Part shown: one piece after another, positions 40,467 to 48,683 of the stretch
Layout of the letters: each line of letters opens with the position of its first letter
Position numbering within the stretch: position 1 is the stretch's first letter
Notes under the pieces: generated by a model
The model's database searches: none
What the model was told of the DNA's origin: nothing
Seen by the model: the letters and a program-made list of their open reading frames with translations, nothing else
Translations under genes and position numbers: made by a program
NCBI GenBank assembly: GCA_028279595.1
Contig: JANQNK010000019.1
Location: forward strand, 1 to 64,000
Length of the DNA: 64,000 nucleotides
From: Thermoplasmatota archaeon
GTDB taxonomy: Archaea; Thermoplasmatota; JAKEGO01
Direction of reading: 5' to 3'

Positions 40467-43328
40467 CTATTCCACTAGGTCTACCTCAGTGGTCGCCCCG
40501 GTATCGTGCCTGCCATACATAAGCTCATCGTACAGCCTGCCCCGTATGAGGTAGGTGTAGATCGCCGTCAGATAGAAGAGCGCGGCGAGCACGCAGAGCA
40601 CGAGCAGGAACTGGATGAGGCCGATGAACACGTAGATCGGCTGGATCGGTATGAAGAACCCGGCGAAGAGCCCGGCGAGGGTGACCGCGGTCGCCTCGAC
40701 GAAGGACCTCCCGGACGTCTCGATCGTCGTTCTGATGCCGTCCAGCGTTTCCCCCTCTTCGCGGAGACGTTCGGTCGTGTGGATAGAGAAATCCACCCCT
40801 GCACCCACGACTATGGACCCAAGCATGGCTGTAATGATCGTCAATGGCGTGTTGAAGAGATACAACGTCAACGGCAATAGACCTACCACTATCGAGAGCG
40901 GAATTACGGTGATGACGGAGTACCGGACGGACCGGAATATGACCATGAGGACTATGAGGACGAATACGAGGGACAGGATCATGCTCGTGATCGCGTTCAC
41001 GAAGATCAGGTCGTTGACGGTGATGCCGATGGCGGCGACACCGGTCAGCTTCGATGTGCTGAGCCCGGCGGGCACCTCCTTCACTGCGGCGTTGACGCCC
41101 TCCACCTTGGACCTCGACTTCTGGACGCTCTCGATGGGCATGTCGATGAAGATGAGCATCTTCGAGTAGTCCGAGTTGATGAAGAACTCCCTCAGTTCCG
41201 GGGAGAGGCTGTCGTAGACCATCTCGATCCAGAACAGGCGGAGGTTGTAAGGCTGCTTGTTCTCGGGGGATTGCTCGATGAGGTCCCAGTAGGTCATGTT
41301 CAGGTACTCGTCCTGCTGGTTGATGTTCGCCAGGCCTGCGACGGAGAGCAAGGCGGGTATGACGTCGTAATCGTCCTGTGCATCCAGAAGGTTCCTGAGG
41401 CGGAGGGTCTTGAAGATATCGACGATGCTGATGGCCCATGTGTCCTTGACCTCGTTTATCCTGTTCTCGAGGTGCTCGGCGCTCCTCAGTACGTCGTAGT
41501 CCTTCATGCTGTACTCGTAATCGTCGCCGATCGCCGGGGCGCCGCGGACGATGACCATCCCGATCTCGCCGCCCTTGAATATCTCGGCGTAGTCCTTGTA
41601 GGTCACCAGGGACTCCTGGTCCTCCGGTGCGAACGATAGGAAGTCGACGTCGGAGCCGACGCCGCCGCTGAGCATAATGGACAACGACAGTAGAAGGAGG
41701 ACGATCCCTCCGGCTAGGATCTTCTTGGTGTGCTTGATGGGTATGGGGGAGATGACCTTGAACTTGTCACCAAGGGTGTCGCCCCTCTTGTGGTAGTCGA
41801 GGAGAAGGACGAGGGGGGGCACGAGGAGCATCGCCATCATGTAGTTGACGATGATCCCGAGGGTGAGGGTCAGTCCGACGGTCTGCATCGGTAGGATGTT
41901 CGTGACCATGAGGGATGCGAAACCGCCCGCGGTGGTTATCGCGGAAAGGAAGACGGCCTTGCCGGTCGTCCGCACGGCGACCTTTATCCTCTCCTGTTTG
42001 TCCTCTATCTGGGACTCCTCCGCGTAACGGTTGGCGATGTAGAGCCCGTAGGCCACACCCAAGGCTATCAGGATCGGACCTACCGCTATCACCTGCGGTG
42101 TGATAGGTAGCTTGGTGATGGCTATGATCGAGAACGTGAGCGCGATGGACACGGAGACCGGTACCAGCGCGATGAACAGGATCTTGAGGGTCCTGTGGAA
42201 GACGAACAGGGCGACGAGGATGAAAAGGGTCGCTATGATGAGGGCGTTGATCCCCTCACGGACGGAGCGGTCCTGGACGTCCTTGGTGACCGGAATGGTA
42301 CCCGTGTCCCTGACCTTGAGCTTCATGTTGGCCGGAACGCGGCCGTTGTAGTCCGCCACCTCGTTCTGGTAGGAGTCCCTGACCCTTACCGTGATCTCGT
42401 CGAAATCGAGGTCCGAGACGAGCCCGATGAGGCAGATCGCGGAGTCCCAGACACCGTCGCCGTTGGTGTCGAGGACGATGTGGTTGAGGATGCGCTCCTC
42501 GACCTGGTTGACCCAGTCATTGACGTCATCCTGGTCCTCTGGAATCTCGTACGAGCCGGACTGGTTTGCCATGATGTCTATCCAGGTGTCGGCCCAGCCG
42601 GTATTGGTCCCGGTGGCCTTCTCGACCTGGTGCTGGAAGGCGTAGAGCGCCTGGGGGGTGCTGCCGTTGAGCTCGCGGATGATGCTGGCGATCGACAGGA
42701 CGTATATGACATCATCCTCGGCCCCGCGGTCGCTCTCGACCGTGTTCAGTCCGCGTTCTATGACGGTCATCTCCTGGAGGATGCCCACGTCGGTGATGTT
42801 GGTGCCTATATTCCTGTCGAAGGCGTTCATGGTCTCGAAGTAGAGCACGAACAGGTCGATGGTCCAGTTCTCCCTCACCTCGTTCAGGATGTTCGACGTC
42901 TCCTCACCTTCTGGTAGGTACACGTCGAAAGCGGCGTTCATGTTGAGATTCAGATAACCAAGCATGTTGGGGGGATCCTCGTTCTCGTTCAGCTTCTTGT
43001 CCACCGCATCCCACTTGACCAGCGGAACGATGAGGATCGATGTGAGGATGAGTGTGACCATGAGCGTGGTCTTGGGGTGCTCGATCATCTTGTCGAACAG
43101 GTTGTAGAATCCCTCCCGGCTGAACACGATGTCGATGTAACGACCACCGGTCTCGTCCACCTTCTTCATTGCGGCGGACGCACGGTCCTTTGCGGAACCT
43201 GCAGCCTCGGTAGAGCGGTCCACGGACTCGGCGGCCTTTGTCAGGCGCTTGTCGAGCGATCTGTCGATCGAGTCCTTGAGGCCCTTCAATCGAGAGAGGG
43301 CCTTCCCTGAACCTGGCTCTTCAGCCAT
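40467..43328 (-). CDS. RND-superfamily exporter (MMPL/HAE3 type), 12 transmembrane helices
   Basis: 953-residue integral membrane transporter. Two homologous halves, each with one helix, a large external loop and five further helices: first half TM1 near 80-97, loop to about 345, helices to about 525; second half repeats this from about 545. Conserved GVAYGLYIANRYAEE and GAGVDFSIHTTERLREE segments in the central helices are the RND proton-coupling region. Archaeal members are thought to export lipids or hydrophobic compounds. The N-terminal 60 residues are soluble and Lys/Ser/Asp-rich. Likely under control of the TrmB-like gene upstream. Confidence 0.9.
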   Translation of the reverse strand: MAEEPGSGKALSRLKGLKDSIDRSLDKRLTKAAESVDRSTEAAGSAKDRASAAMKKVDETGGRYIDIVFSREGFYNLFDKMIEHPKTTLMVTLILTSILIVPLVKWDAVDKKLNENEDPPNMLGYLNLNMNAAFDVYLPEGEETSNILNEVRENWTIDLFVLYFETMNAFDRNIGTNITDVGILQEMTVIERGLNTVESDRGAEDDVIYVLSIASIIRELNGSTPQALYAFQHQVEKATGTNTGWADTWIDIMANQSGSYEIPEDQDDVNDWVNQVEERILNHIVLDTNGDGVWDSAICLIGLVSDLDFDEITVRVRDSYQNEVADYNGRVPANMKLKVRDTGTIPVTKDVQDRSVREGINALIIATLFILVALFVFHRTLKILFIALVPVSVSIALTFSIIAITKLPITPQVIAVGPILIALGVAYGLYIANRYAEESQIEDKQERIKVAVRTTGKAVFLSAITTAGGFASLMVTNILPMQTVGLTLTLGIIVNYMMAMLLVPPLVLLLDYHKRGDTLGDKFKVISPIPIKHTKKILAGGIVLLLLSLSIMLSGGVGSDVDFLSFAPEDQESLVTYKDYAEIFKGGEIGMVIVRGAPAIGDDYEYSMKDYDVLRSAEHLENRINEVKDTWAISIVDIFKTLRLRNLLDAQDDYDVIPALLSVAGLANINQQDEYLNMTYWDLIEQSPENKQPYNLRLFWIEMVYDSLSPELREFFINSDYSKMLIFIDMPIESVQKSRSKVEGVNAAVKEVPAGLSTSKLTGVAAIGITVNDLIFVNAITSMILSLVFVLIVLMVIFRSVRYSVITVIPLSIVVGLLPLTLYLFNTPLTIITAMLGSIVVGAGVDFSIHTTERLREEGETLDGIRTTIETSGRSFVEATAVTLAGLFAGFFIPIQPIYVFIGLIQFLLVLCVLAALFYLTAIYTYLIRGRLYDELMYGRHDTGATTEVDLVE

Positions 43329-43378
43329 CCAATCTCCTCATCCGGGGCTATTCCAAGGTATGATATAGGTTTTTCGCA

Positions 43379-43549
43379 TCAGGCGTGGTATTCCGCCCAC
43401 CTCTCGGCCGTGTACCACATCGGATGCTCCACCCTGTCGTACCTCTCGCAGGCGCCAGCTATGTTCCCGTTGCAGGTCCCGTCGAGGTATCCCCGGCAGA
43501 AACTGCATCGCTCGGAACTCACCGCGCTCCGCTTCATCTTCACCATCAT
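43379..43549 (-). CDS. Small Cys-containing protein between TrmB and the RND exporter
   Basis: About 56 residues (MMVKMKRSAVSSERCSFCRG...) with four Cys in a CSFC-x7-C-x7-C pattern that could bind zinc or an iron-sulfur cluster; ends in a Trp/Tyr-rich segment MWYTAERWAEYHA. The start is uncertain: several ATG codons follow an AAGGTGAG ribosome site. It begins 14 bases after the TrmB stop. Resembles small DUF archaeal proteins but no family was recognised. Confidence 0.55.
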   Translation of the reverse strand: MMVKMKRSAVSSERCSFCRGYLDGTCNGNIAGACERYDRVEHPMWYTAERWAEYHA

Positions 43550-43563
43550 CTCACCTTTTCGAC

Positions 43564-44334
43564 TCATCCTTCGCAAGAGTACAGGCTGTCGAACAGTATG
43601 TTGTTGAACGTTACCAATGCCTGGTTCTCCGTGACAATGCCGACCATGTCAGCTCCGGTCCCCGAGGTGTCCAGACCACCGACGTAGACCTGTCGGCCGT
43701 CGATAATAAGCAGTCCCGCGTTCGGGACGTTCTGGATGCTCGCTTCCAGGAAGTCCACCGCCTCCTGCGGGACTAGTTCTGGCGGCAGGATCGCCTTGAC
43801 ATCGAGACCTGCCTTCTTCGACTCCACAAGGAGGTCCGTGATCTTCTCGACGATCGACTGGGGAACGACCGTCGCCACGACCTTCACCTCGTGTTCCGCC
43901 GTCTTGATCATCTCCTCGATCCGCTTGAAGGCCTCCAGTCCACGGACTACGGTGATCTCGGACATCTTGACAGGGATGTTGTTGTAGACCGGTTTCAGGG
44001 CACCGACGGCCGTCTTGTAGGCCTTCGAGACCGCCTTCCGCCTGAGGTCGAGGACCTTCTCCGGGTCCACGGGTGCGAACATGCGAGGCGCTTCCGAGAC
44101 CTTCTTGACCCATCCCTTGGACATCAGTCGGTCGAAGATCCCGTAGACCTTCGTCCTCGAAAAACTGAGGTATTGACTGATGTCTCCGACCGTGGAAACG
44201 CCCTTGGTCAGGAGGAGCCTGTAGACGTCGGCCTCCTCCCGTTCCAGTCCCATGTCCTCGAGGGCATGGAGCACCTCTTCGGTCCCCGTCTCCTCGGTCT
44301 CGCCGTCCGGTTCCTTGGGCTCGTCAGGGTTCAC
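43564..44334 (-). CDS. TrmB-family transcriptional regulator
   Basis: 256 residues from a GTG at 44332-44334. After an acidic Pro/Glu-rich leader comes a winged helix-turn-helix (about residues 22-90: YRLLLTKGVSTVGDISQYL, SRTKVYGIFDRLMSKGWV), then a TrmB C-terminal effector domain of the phospholipase-D-like type (about 120-250; VVRGLEAFKRIEEMIKTAE, LLIIDGRQVYVGG). TrmB proteins repress or activate sugar transport genes; here the operon context suggests control of the RND exporter. A TATA element at 44357-44368 lies 27 bases before this GTG and inside the longer frame, fixing the start as leaderless. Confidence 0.87.
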   Translation of the reverse strand: MNPDEPKEPDGETEETGTEEVLHALEDMGLEREEADVYRLLLTKGVSTVGDISQYLSFSRTKVYGIFDRLMSKGWVKKVSEAPRMFAPVDPEKVLDLRRKAVSKAYKTAVGALKPVYNNIPVKMSEITVVRGLEAFKRIEEMIKTAEHEVKVVATVVPQSIVEKITDLLVESKKAGLDVKAILPPELVPQEAVDFLEASIQNVPNAGLLIIDGRQVYVGGLDTSGTGADMVGIVTENQALVTFNNILFDSLYSCEG

Positions 44335-44356
44335 CAGTCCGTCCTTACGGCCTGAG

Positions 44357-44368
44357 GGTATATAAACG
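44357..44368 (-). promoter_or_regulatory. TATA box of the trmB-RND operon
   Basis: Leftward CGTTTATATACC; 27 bases before the GTG at 44334. Confidence 0.6.
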
Positions 44369-44523
44369 TTCTCTAAAAAAGAAACAGTAATAACAATGGG
44401 GTGCATTTATACTGACTGGACAAAACGTCTGCAATCGACGAAATTATGCCGAAAAATCGAAAAAACGAGATTCAAATGTATCAAAATCACATGAAGGATT
44501 TTGACATTATATCTATCGGCATG

Positions 44524-44684
44524 TGGGCCCGCTGAGACCCGGGCGCTTAAGACCTCATTGATCTAGAATTCTAACGCACGGGTAAGGCGGGGCTACGATT
44601 GTCAGAGTGCAAGAATTAGAGTGGGCTTGCCGAGACCGGACGCTTAAGACCTCATTGATCTCCCGTTATAACGTCCGGGCTAGA
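44524..44684 (-). repeat. Two shorter repeat units (C and D) distal to tRNA-Pro(GGG)
   Basis: Read leftward, unit C (44684-44622) has stem CCGGACG/CGTCCGG and unit D (44621-44524) has stem CCCGTGCG/CGCCCGGG with one mismatch. Both loops contain the identical GATCAATGAGGTCTTAAG, and both units end in a tRNA-3'-end-like GGGCCCAC or its decayed form AAGCCCAC. Stems differ in bases but keep pairing. No coding potential. Confidence 0.6.
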
Positions 44685-44814
44685 TGGCCCGTAGGGTCAT
44701 CGAGATTCGACCTAGATGAAGCTCCGCTTCATCAGGGTTTGTGAATGGTCGACATATCGAATACAGCATTCACAAACACTCTGTTGAAGAGCGACTTCTT
44801 ATCAAGGCGGGCCC
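44685..44814 (-). repeat. Structured tRNA-like unit A downstream of tRNA-Pro(GGG)
   Basis: 130 bases. Read leftward it starts GGGCCCG and ends GGTCGAATCTCG...CGGGCCA, so it resembles a tRNA with acceptor and a T-loop but no anticodon arm. In between are three hairpins: CGCTCT/AGAGTG; TTTGTGAATG/CATTCACAAA (perfect 10 bp); GATGAAGC-GGA-GCTTCATC. About the same as unit B but with different loops. Confidence 0.65.
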
Positions 44815-44847
44815 GTCGCTAATTAATTAATTAGGAGTGGGCCCGCC
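44806..44847. repeat. Spacer hairpin S2 between units A and B
   Basis: GGCGGGCCC (44806-44814) pairs with GGGCCCGCC (44839-44847); the AT-rich loop is related to that of spacer S1. Its arms are the ends of units A and B. Confidence 0.6.
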
Positions 44848-44960
44848 GAGATTCGACCTGGATGAAGCGGAGCTTCATCAGGGTTCGTGAATGATCGAGA
44901 ATTCAATTACTTCATTCACAAACACTCTGTTGGAGAGCGAGTTCTTATCAACGCGGGCCC
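44838..44960 (-). repeat. Structured tRNA-like unit B downstream of tRNA-Pro(GGG)
   Basis: 123 bases, read leftward: 5' GGGCCCG and 3' CGGGCCCA form a perfect seven-pair acceptor-like stem with discriminator A; AGGTCGAATCTCGG imitates the tRNA T arm. Hairpins: CGCTCT-CCAAC-AGAGTG; TTTGTGAATGA/TCATTCACGAA, where a U-G pair replaces the U-A of unit A; GATGAAGC-TCC-GCTTCATC, whose loop is the complement of unit A's GGA. The pattern indicates a selected RNA fold or an inverted mobile hairpin. Confidence 0.65.
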
Positions 44961-44992
44961 ATCGCTAACTCATTGATTCTGAGTGGGCCCGC
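44953..44992. repeat. Spacer hairpin S1 next to tRNA-Pro(GGG)
   Basis: GCGGGCCCA (44953-44961) pairs with TGGGCCCGC (44984-44992), the latter being the tRNA 3' end. The loop contains CTCATTGAT, also present in the hairpin after attR (21941-21982) and in units C and D. Confidence 0.6.
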
Positions 44993-45098
44993 GGAGATTC
45001 GAACTCCGGTATCCAGCTGTCCGTTTCATCGGAGGGAAGCGGCTCCCCTCTCTACGAACCCCGAGCTGGGAGGATGGACCAAGCTACCCTACGGGCCC
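44984..45098 (-). tRNA. tRNA-Pro (anticodon GGG, or CGG) with intron
   Basis: 115-base gene: acceptor GGGCCCG/CGGGCCC with discriminator A, D arm identical over 20 bases with tRNA-Pro(TGG), T arm CGGAG-TTCGAAT-CTCCG. The anticodon stem CCAGC/GCTGG encloses TCGGGG, then about 39 intron bases with their own stem GAGGG/CCCTC, then A38. In register with the other tRNA-Pro the anticodon is GGG with an unusual C33; shifting by one base gives CGG with U33 but breaks a stem pair. A TATA box lies at 45122-45132. Confidence 0.85.
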
Positions 45099-45121
45099 TT
45101 GTAATCAGTGGATACCTTTTC

Positions 45122-45132
45122 GATATATAAAC
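45122..45132 (-). promoter_or_regulatory. TATA box of tRNA-Pro(GGG)
   Basis: GATATATAAAC, about 28 bases before the mature tRNA 5' end at 45098 in leftward orientation. Confidence 0.55.
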
Positions 45133-45311
45133 TCGATGTCATGGTCCCATCCTCCAGCTCCCACAAGCGCGATATTGTGTTTTGATGTGGCGGAGAAATT
45201 GCGACGATTGGTGGAACGAATATCAAGTGACGAGATCGGTCGACTGCCTGATGAATTTATGTCTAGAGGTCGGCCACGCGTCGACGGAGTACCGGTCGAA
45301 TGGTTTGGAAA

Positions 45312-46418
45312 TCAGATCAGGAGTTCCCCATCCTTGATCACGGTCTCCCTGTCGCCATCCTCGTAGAGGAGGACGACCGTGGGCTCCTTGACAAGGCCGT
45401 CAAGATGTGTCAGCGCCTTGGCGTCCTCGTCGTAGTTGGAGCCGAGGGCGAAGTGGCAGGTCCGGAACACCTTCTCGTCCTCGAGCATGTTCCCGACGAT
45501 CTCGGCTGCAGGGTTGAGACCGATGCCGAACTCTCCGATGCTGTACGTGTTCTTCGAATACGACTCGGCGTCGGATGCCGAGATCTTGCCATCTTCCACG
45601 AACTGGAAAGGGAGCTTGGATGAGCGTTTCAGCGCAGCGTCCAGCAGCGTGGCTTCGAAGCCGCCGGCGATGTCGTAGGCGTAGCCATCCTTGACGTGTA
45701 CGACGATGGGCTCCTCGGGAATGACCTCGCCTTCGGGTAGGGACATGACTCCGTCGAAGGCTATCACGCCCTCCGACGTCCCGAGCTCTGGTGAAACGAA
45801 CGTCTCACCTGCCGGAAGGTTCCCTCCAGTGCCGGGATCCCTGAAGTCACCATCGTCGGACTTGCCCTTCCTTCCGTTCAGTCCCACGGACAGGTCGGTG
45901 CCTCCCGGCGCGGTGATGTGGGCGGACACTCCTTTGTCTATCCGGCCCTTCAGTGTGGAGCTCCTTCGACGAAGCTCGTCGTAATCGATGGGGACGGTCT
46001 TGACGAACATCTCCGTCGTTACGCCTGGTGACCAGAACGACCTGGATATCTTCTCTCCGAGAAGGTAGGTGAAGATGTGGTCATATGTCTTCTCACCGGT
46101 CATGTACGGGGTCTTGAGTGCCTCCCTGTCCTTGCCGATCTTCTCGTGACTGATCGAGAGGATGATGTCTGGCTCGGTCTTGAGAGCGGCGATCACGGCC
46201 GGCTCCGCGAAATCCAGCTGACCCTTCACCTTCTGGTAGACGAGGATCGGGGCACCGTCCAGGTCCATGCTCGCATCGAAGAGAGCCTCGGAAATGGCCT
46301 TTACGTTCTCCCTGGGATTGGTGACGATGAGTACAGATTCATCCTCCTTGAGCCCCATGACCTCGGACATGGCCACGTCTGCGGCCTTCCTTAGTTCGCC
46401 GTCAGCGCCGAACATCAT
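45312..46418 (-). CDS. M29-like aminopeptidase (thermophilic aminopeptidase T family)
   Basis: 368 residues from ATG 46416-46418. The N-terminal alpha/beta half ([21 protein letters not shown]) and a C-terminal catalytic half with [38 protein letters not shown] and CHFALGSN match M29 leucyl aminopeptidases, in which Glu, His and Asp from these strands bind two metal ions. Several expected His are not obvious, so it may be a divergent or non-canonical member. It starts 7 bases after the pyrophosphatase stop, so it is co-transcribed with hppA. Confidence 0.78.
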   Translation of the reverse strand: MMFGADGELRKAADVAMSEVMGLKEDESVLIVTNPRENVKAISEALFDASMDLDGAPILVYQKVKGQLDFAEPAVIAALKTEPDIILSISHEKIGKDREALKTPYMTGEKTYDHIFTYLLGEKISRSFWSPGVTTEMFVKTVPIDYDELRRRSSTLKGRIDKGVSAHITAPGGTDLSVGLNGRKGKSDDGDFRDPGTGGNLPAGETFVSPELGTSEGVIAFDGVMSLPEGEVIPEEPIVVHVKDGYAYDIAGGFEATLLDAALKRSSKLPFQFVEDGKISASDAESYSKNTYSIGEFGIGLNPAAEIVGNMLEDEKVFRTCHFALGSNYDEDAKALTHLDGLVKEPTVVLLYEDGDRETVIKDGELLI

Positions 46419-46425
46419 ATCACAC

Positions 46426-48495
46426 TCACACGAAGAACGGCAGGAACACGAGCGCGACAATGCTCATCAGTTTGATCAGGATGTTCAGGCTCGGCCCGGC
46501 AGTGTCCTTGAGGGGGTCGCCGACCGTGTCACCGACAACGGCGGCCTTGTGGGCATCGGAGCCCTTTCCACCCAGGTTCCCGGCCTCGACGTACTTCTTG
46601 GCGTTGTCCCAGGCGCCCCCCGCGTTGGACATGAATATTGCAAGGAGCAGGCCCGATACGAGGGATCCTGCCAGGAATCCTCCGAGCGCCTCGAGGCTCC
46701 AGTAACCGATGGCAAGCGGCATGACGATGACGATTATCGTTGGCAGGACCATCTCGCGGAGCGAGGACTTCGTCGCGATGGCGACGCAGCGCTCGGTGTC
46801 CGGCTTCGCCTTGCCCTCCATCAGGCCCGGGATCTCCCGGAACTGGCGCCTGACCTCGTCCACGATGGACATGGCGGCCTTTCCGACGGAGTTCATGGCC
46901 ATGGCGGAGAAGATGAACGGCATCAGTGCGCCGAGGAACAGACCGACGGTCACGTTCGCCTCGGCGAGGTCGATGTGATCTATCCCGGATACGGACTGGA
47001 AGGTGGAATACAGGGCGAGGGCCGCGAGAGCAGCCGAGCCGATCGCGAAACCCTTGCCTATCGCGGCGGTTGTGTTGCCGACCGCGTCGAGCTCCTCGGT
47101 CCGCTGGCGAGCGACCTTTCCGCGTCCTGCCATCTCCGCGATCCCTTGTGCATTGTCCGCCACTGGCCCGTAGGTGTCGATGGCCAGTGTGACCCCAAGA
47201 GTAGAGAGCATGCCCATGGCCGCGAGAGCGATGCCGTAGAGGCCAGCGACCTCGAAGGAGATCAGGATGGCGATGCAGATCACGACCACCGGAATGGCCG
47301 TGCTGAGCAGTCCCACGGCAAAACCGGAGATGATGACTGTACCGGCCCCTGTCGTGGCCGACTTGGCGATATGCTTCGTCGGCGATCTCTCCTCCGATGT
47401 GAAGTAATCGGTGGAGAATCCGATGGCCATTCCGGCCAGGAGACCGGCCATGAGAGCGATGTAGAGCTCGCTGACGAACTCGCCTATGTACATGGTGATC
47501 ACTGGGATGGAGAGGAGCCCCATCATGATGGCGCCGACGACGGTCCCGCTGAGAAGGGCGGTCCTCGGGCTCTTACCGCCCTTTAGACCGTAGACTGCGA
47601 GTATTCCGACGATCGATGATAGGATCCCGACCGATGTCAAGAGCAGGGGAAGGATCATCGCCTGGTCGCCGGTGATGGAGACGTCCCCCATGAGCCTGAC
47701 AAGCATGTCGTCGTCCTCGGGAGTGAAGGGCTGTCTGGCCTTGACCACGGCCATTGCAGCGCCTAGCGCCATGGCGGCGATGATGGCATCGACGTAGGAT
47801 TCGAAGAGGTCGGCTCCCATACCGGCCACGTCGCCCACGTTGTCGCCGACGTTGTCAGCGATGCCAGCCGGGTTCCGGGGATCGTCCTCGGGTATGCCGG
47901 CCTCGATCTTGCCGACGAGGTCGGCGCCGACATCGGCTGCTTTCGTGTAGATGCCTCCACCGAGGCGGGCGAAAAGGGCGATGGAACTCGCTCCGAAGCC
48001 GAAGGCATAGAGCGCCTCGATATGGGATTCGCCTACCAGAAGGAACATCGTCGCGACGCCCAGCAGACCGAGACCCGATACGGTCAGGCCCATTATGGCC
48101 CCGCTCGAGAAGGCGGTCTGAAGGCCGTGCATCAGGGACCTCTCGGCGGCGTATGTGGTCTTCCCATTCGCCATGGTCGCCACGCGCATGCCGATGTTCC
48201 CGGCGAGGGCCGAGAGGAGCGCGCCCATGCCGAAGGCGATCCACGAATACTGTTCGATCTTCCCGTAGTGCGTCTCGCCGATCATCAGGATCATCATTAT
48301 GACGACCACGAAGATTATCAGCACCTCGTATTCCTTGTTCAGAAACGTCACTGCGCCCTTCTGGATCTCCTTGCTGATCTCCTGGATCTTCTTGGGTCCG
48401 GAAGACCTGCCGGCCAGCCAGATGGCTATGGTAACAGCACCTATTATGGCCAGAAGTCCAGTCATTATGGCGAGGTAGATCAGGTTCACGTCCAT
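46426..48495 (-). CDS. hppA: Membrane-bound ion-pumping pyrophosphatase, K+-dependent type
   Basis: 689-residue, about 16-helix pump that couples hydrolysis of pyrophosphate to export of H+ or Na+. Active-site acidic motifs: [17 protein letters not shown] (about 181-197), [19 protein letters not shown], and the C-terminal [10 protein letters not shown] ... [10 protein letters not shown]. The segment [10 protein letters not shown] has Ala where K+-independent enzymes have Lys, so K+ dependence is expected. Whether it moves Na+ or H+ cannot be settled by eye. It links pyrophosphate made by the biosynthetic genes to membrane energisation. Confidence 0.95.
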   Translation of the reverse strand: MDVNLIYLAIMTGLLAIIGAVTIAIWLAGRSSGPKKIQEISKEIQKGAVTFLNKEYEVLIIFVVVIMMILMIGETHYGKIEQYSWIAFGMGALLSALAGNIGMRVATMANGKTTYAAERSLMHGLQTAFSSGAIMGLTVSGLGLLGVATMFLLVGESHIEALYAFGFGASSIALFARLGGGIYTKAADVGADLVGKIEAGIPEDDPRNPAGIADNVGDNVGDVAGMGADLFESYVDAIIAAMALGAAMAVVKARQPFTPEDDDMLVRLMGDVSITGDQAMILPLLLTSVGILSSIVGILAVYGLKGGKSPRTALLSGTVVGAIMMGLLSIPVITMYIGEFVSELYIALMAGLLAGMAIGFSTDYFTSEERSPTKHIAKSATTGAGTVIISGFAVGLLSTAIPVVVICIAILISFEVAGLYGIALAAMGMLSTLGVTLAIDTYGPVADNAQGIAEMAGRGKVARQRTEELDAVGNTTAAIGKGFAIGSAALAALALYSTFQSVSGIDHIDLAEANVTVGLFLGALMPFIFSAMAMNSVGKAAMSIVDEVRRQFREIPGLMEGKAKPDTERCVAIATKSSLREMVLPTIIVIVMPLAIGYWSLEALGGFLAGSLVSGLLLAIFMSNAGGAWDNAKKYVEAGNLGGKGSDAHKAAVVGDTVGDPLKDTAGPSLNILIKLMSIVALVFLPFFV

Positions 48496-48510
48496 TTTGT
48501 CACCTCAAAG

Positions 48511-48601
48511 TGCCGGGGGCGGGGTTCGAACCCGCGACCTTCGGATGCCTCAGGCGGAATCCCTATGAGTCCGACGCTCCGCCAGGCTGAGCCACCCCGG
48601 C
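48511..48601 (-). tRNA. tRNA-Met (anticodon CAT) with 17-base intron
   Basis: 91-base gene: acceptor GCCGGGG/CCCCGGC with A discriminator, anticodon stem TCGGA/TCCGA, loop CTCATA then a 17-base intron beginning GGGATTCC and A38, T arm GCGGG-TTCGAAC-CCCGC. Spliced, it reads like archaeal elongator tRNA-Met. An isoleucine tRNA with modified C34 is the alternative for a CAT anticodon but the body matches Met. Confidence 0.9.
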
Positions 48602-48622
48602 ACGCCCGATACATCGACGTTC

Positions 48623-48633
48623 AACATATAAGA
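48623..48633 (-). promoter_or_regulatory. TATA box of tRNA-Met
   Basis: Leftward TCTTATATGTT, 27 bases before the tRNA 5' end at 48601. Confidence 0.6.
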
Positions 48634-48683
48634 TTAGCGGTTGAACATGATTTTTTATACTAGCCTGGACGTCCTGTGGACAG

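Noticed and set aside
44685-44960. Units A and B as real tRNA genes
   Set aside because: They have acceptor ends and a T-arm-like loop but no anticodon arm or D arm; they are better described as tRNA-like structured repeats.
7343-45098. A single larger element bounded by the two tRNA-Pro genes
   Set aside because: The tRNAs are in inverted orientation and the interval from 22 to 44 kb carries ordinary housekeeping genes with host composition; the exact 18-base repeats define a smaller element.
45187-45366. 59-residue + frame (VAEKLRRLVERISSDEIGRL...) after a TATA element
   Set aside because: It runs 55 bases into the 3' end of the convergent M29-like gene and has no recognisable family; it may be a decayed gene but support is too thin.
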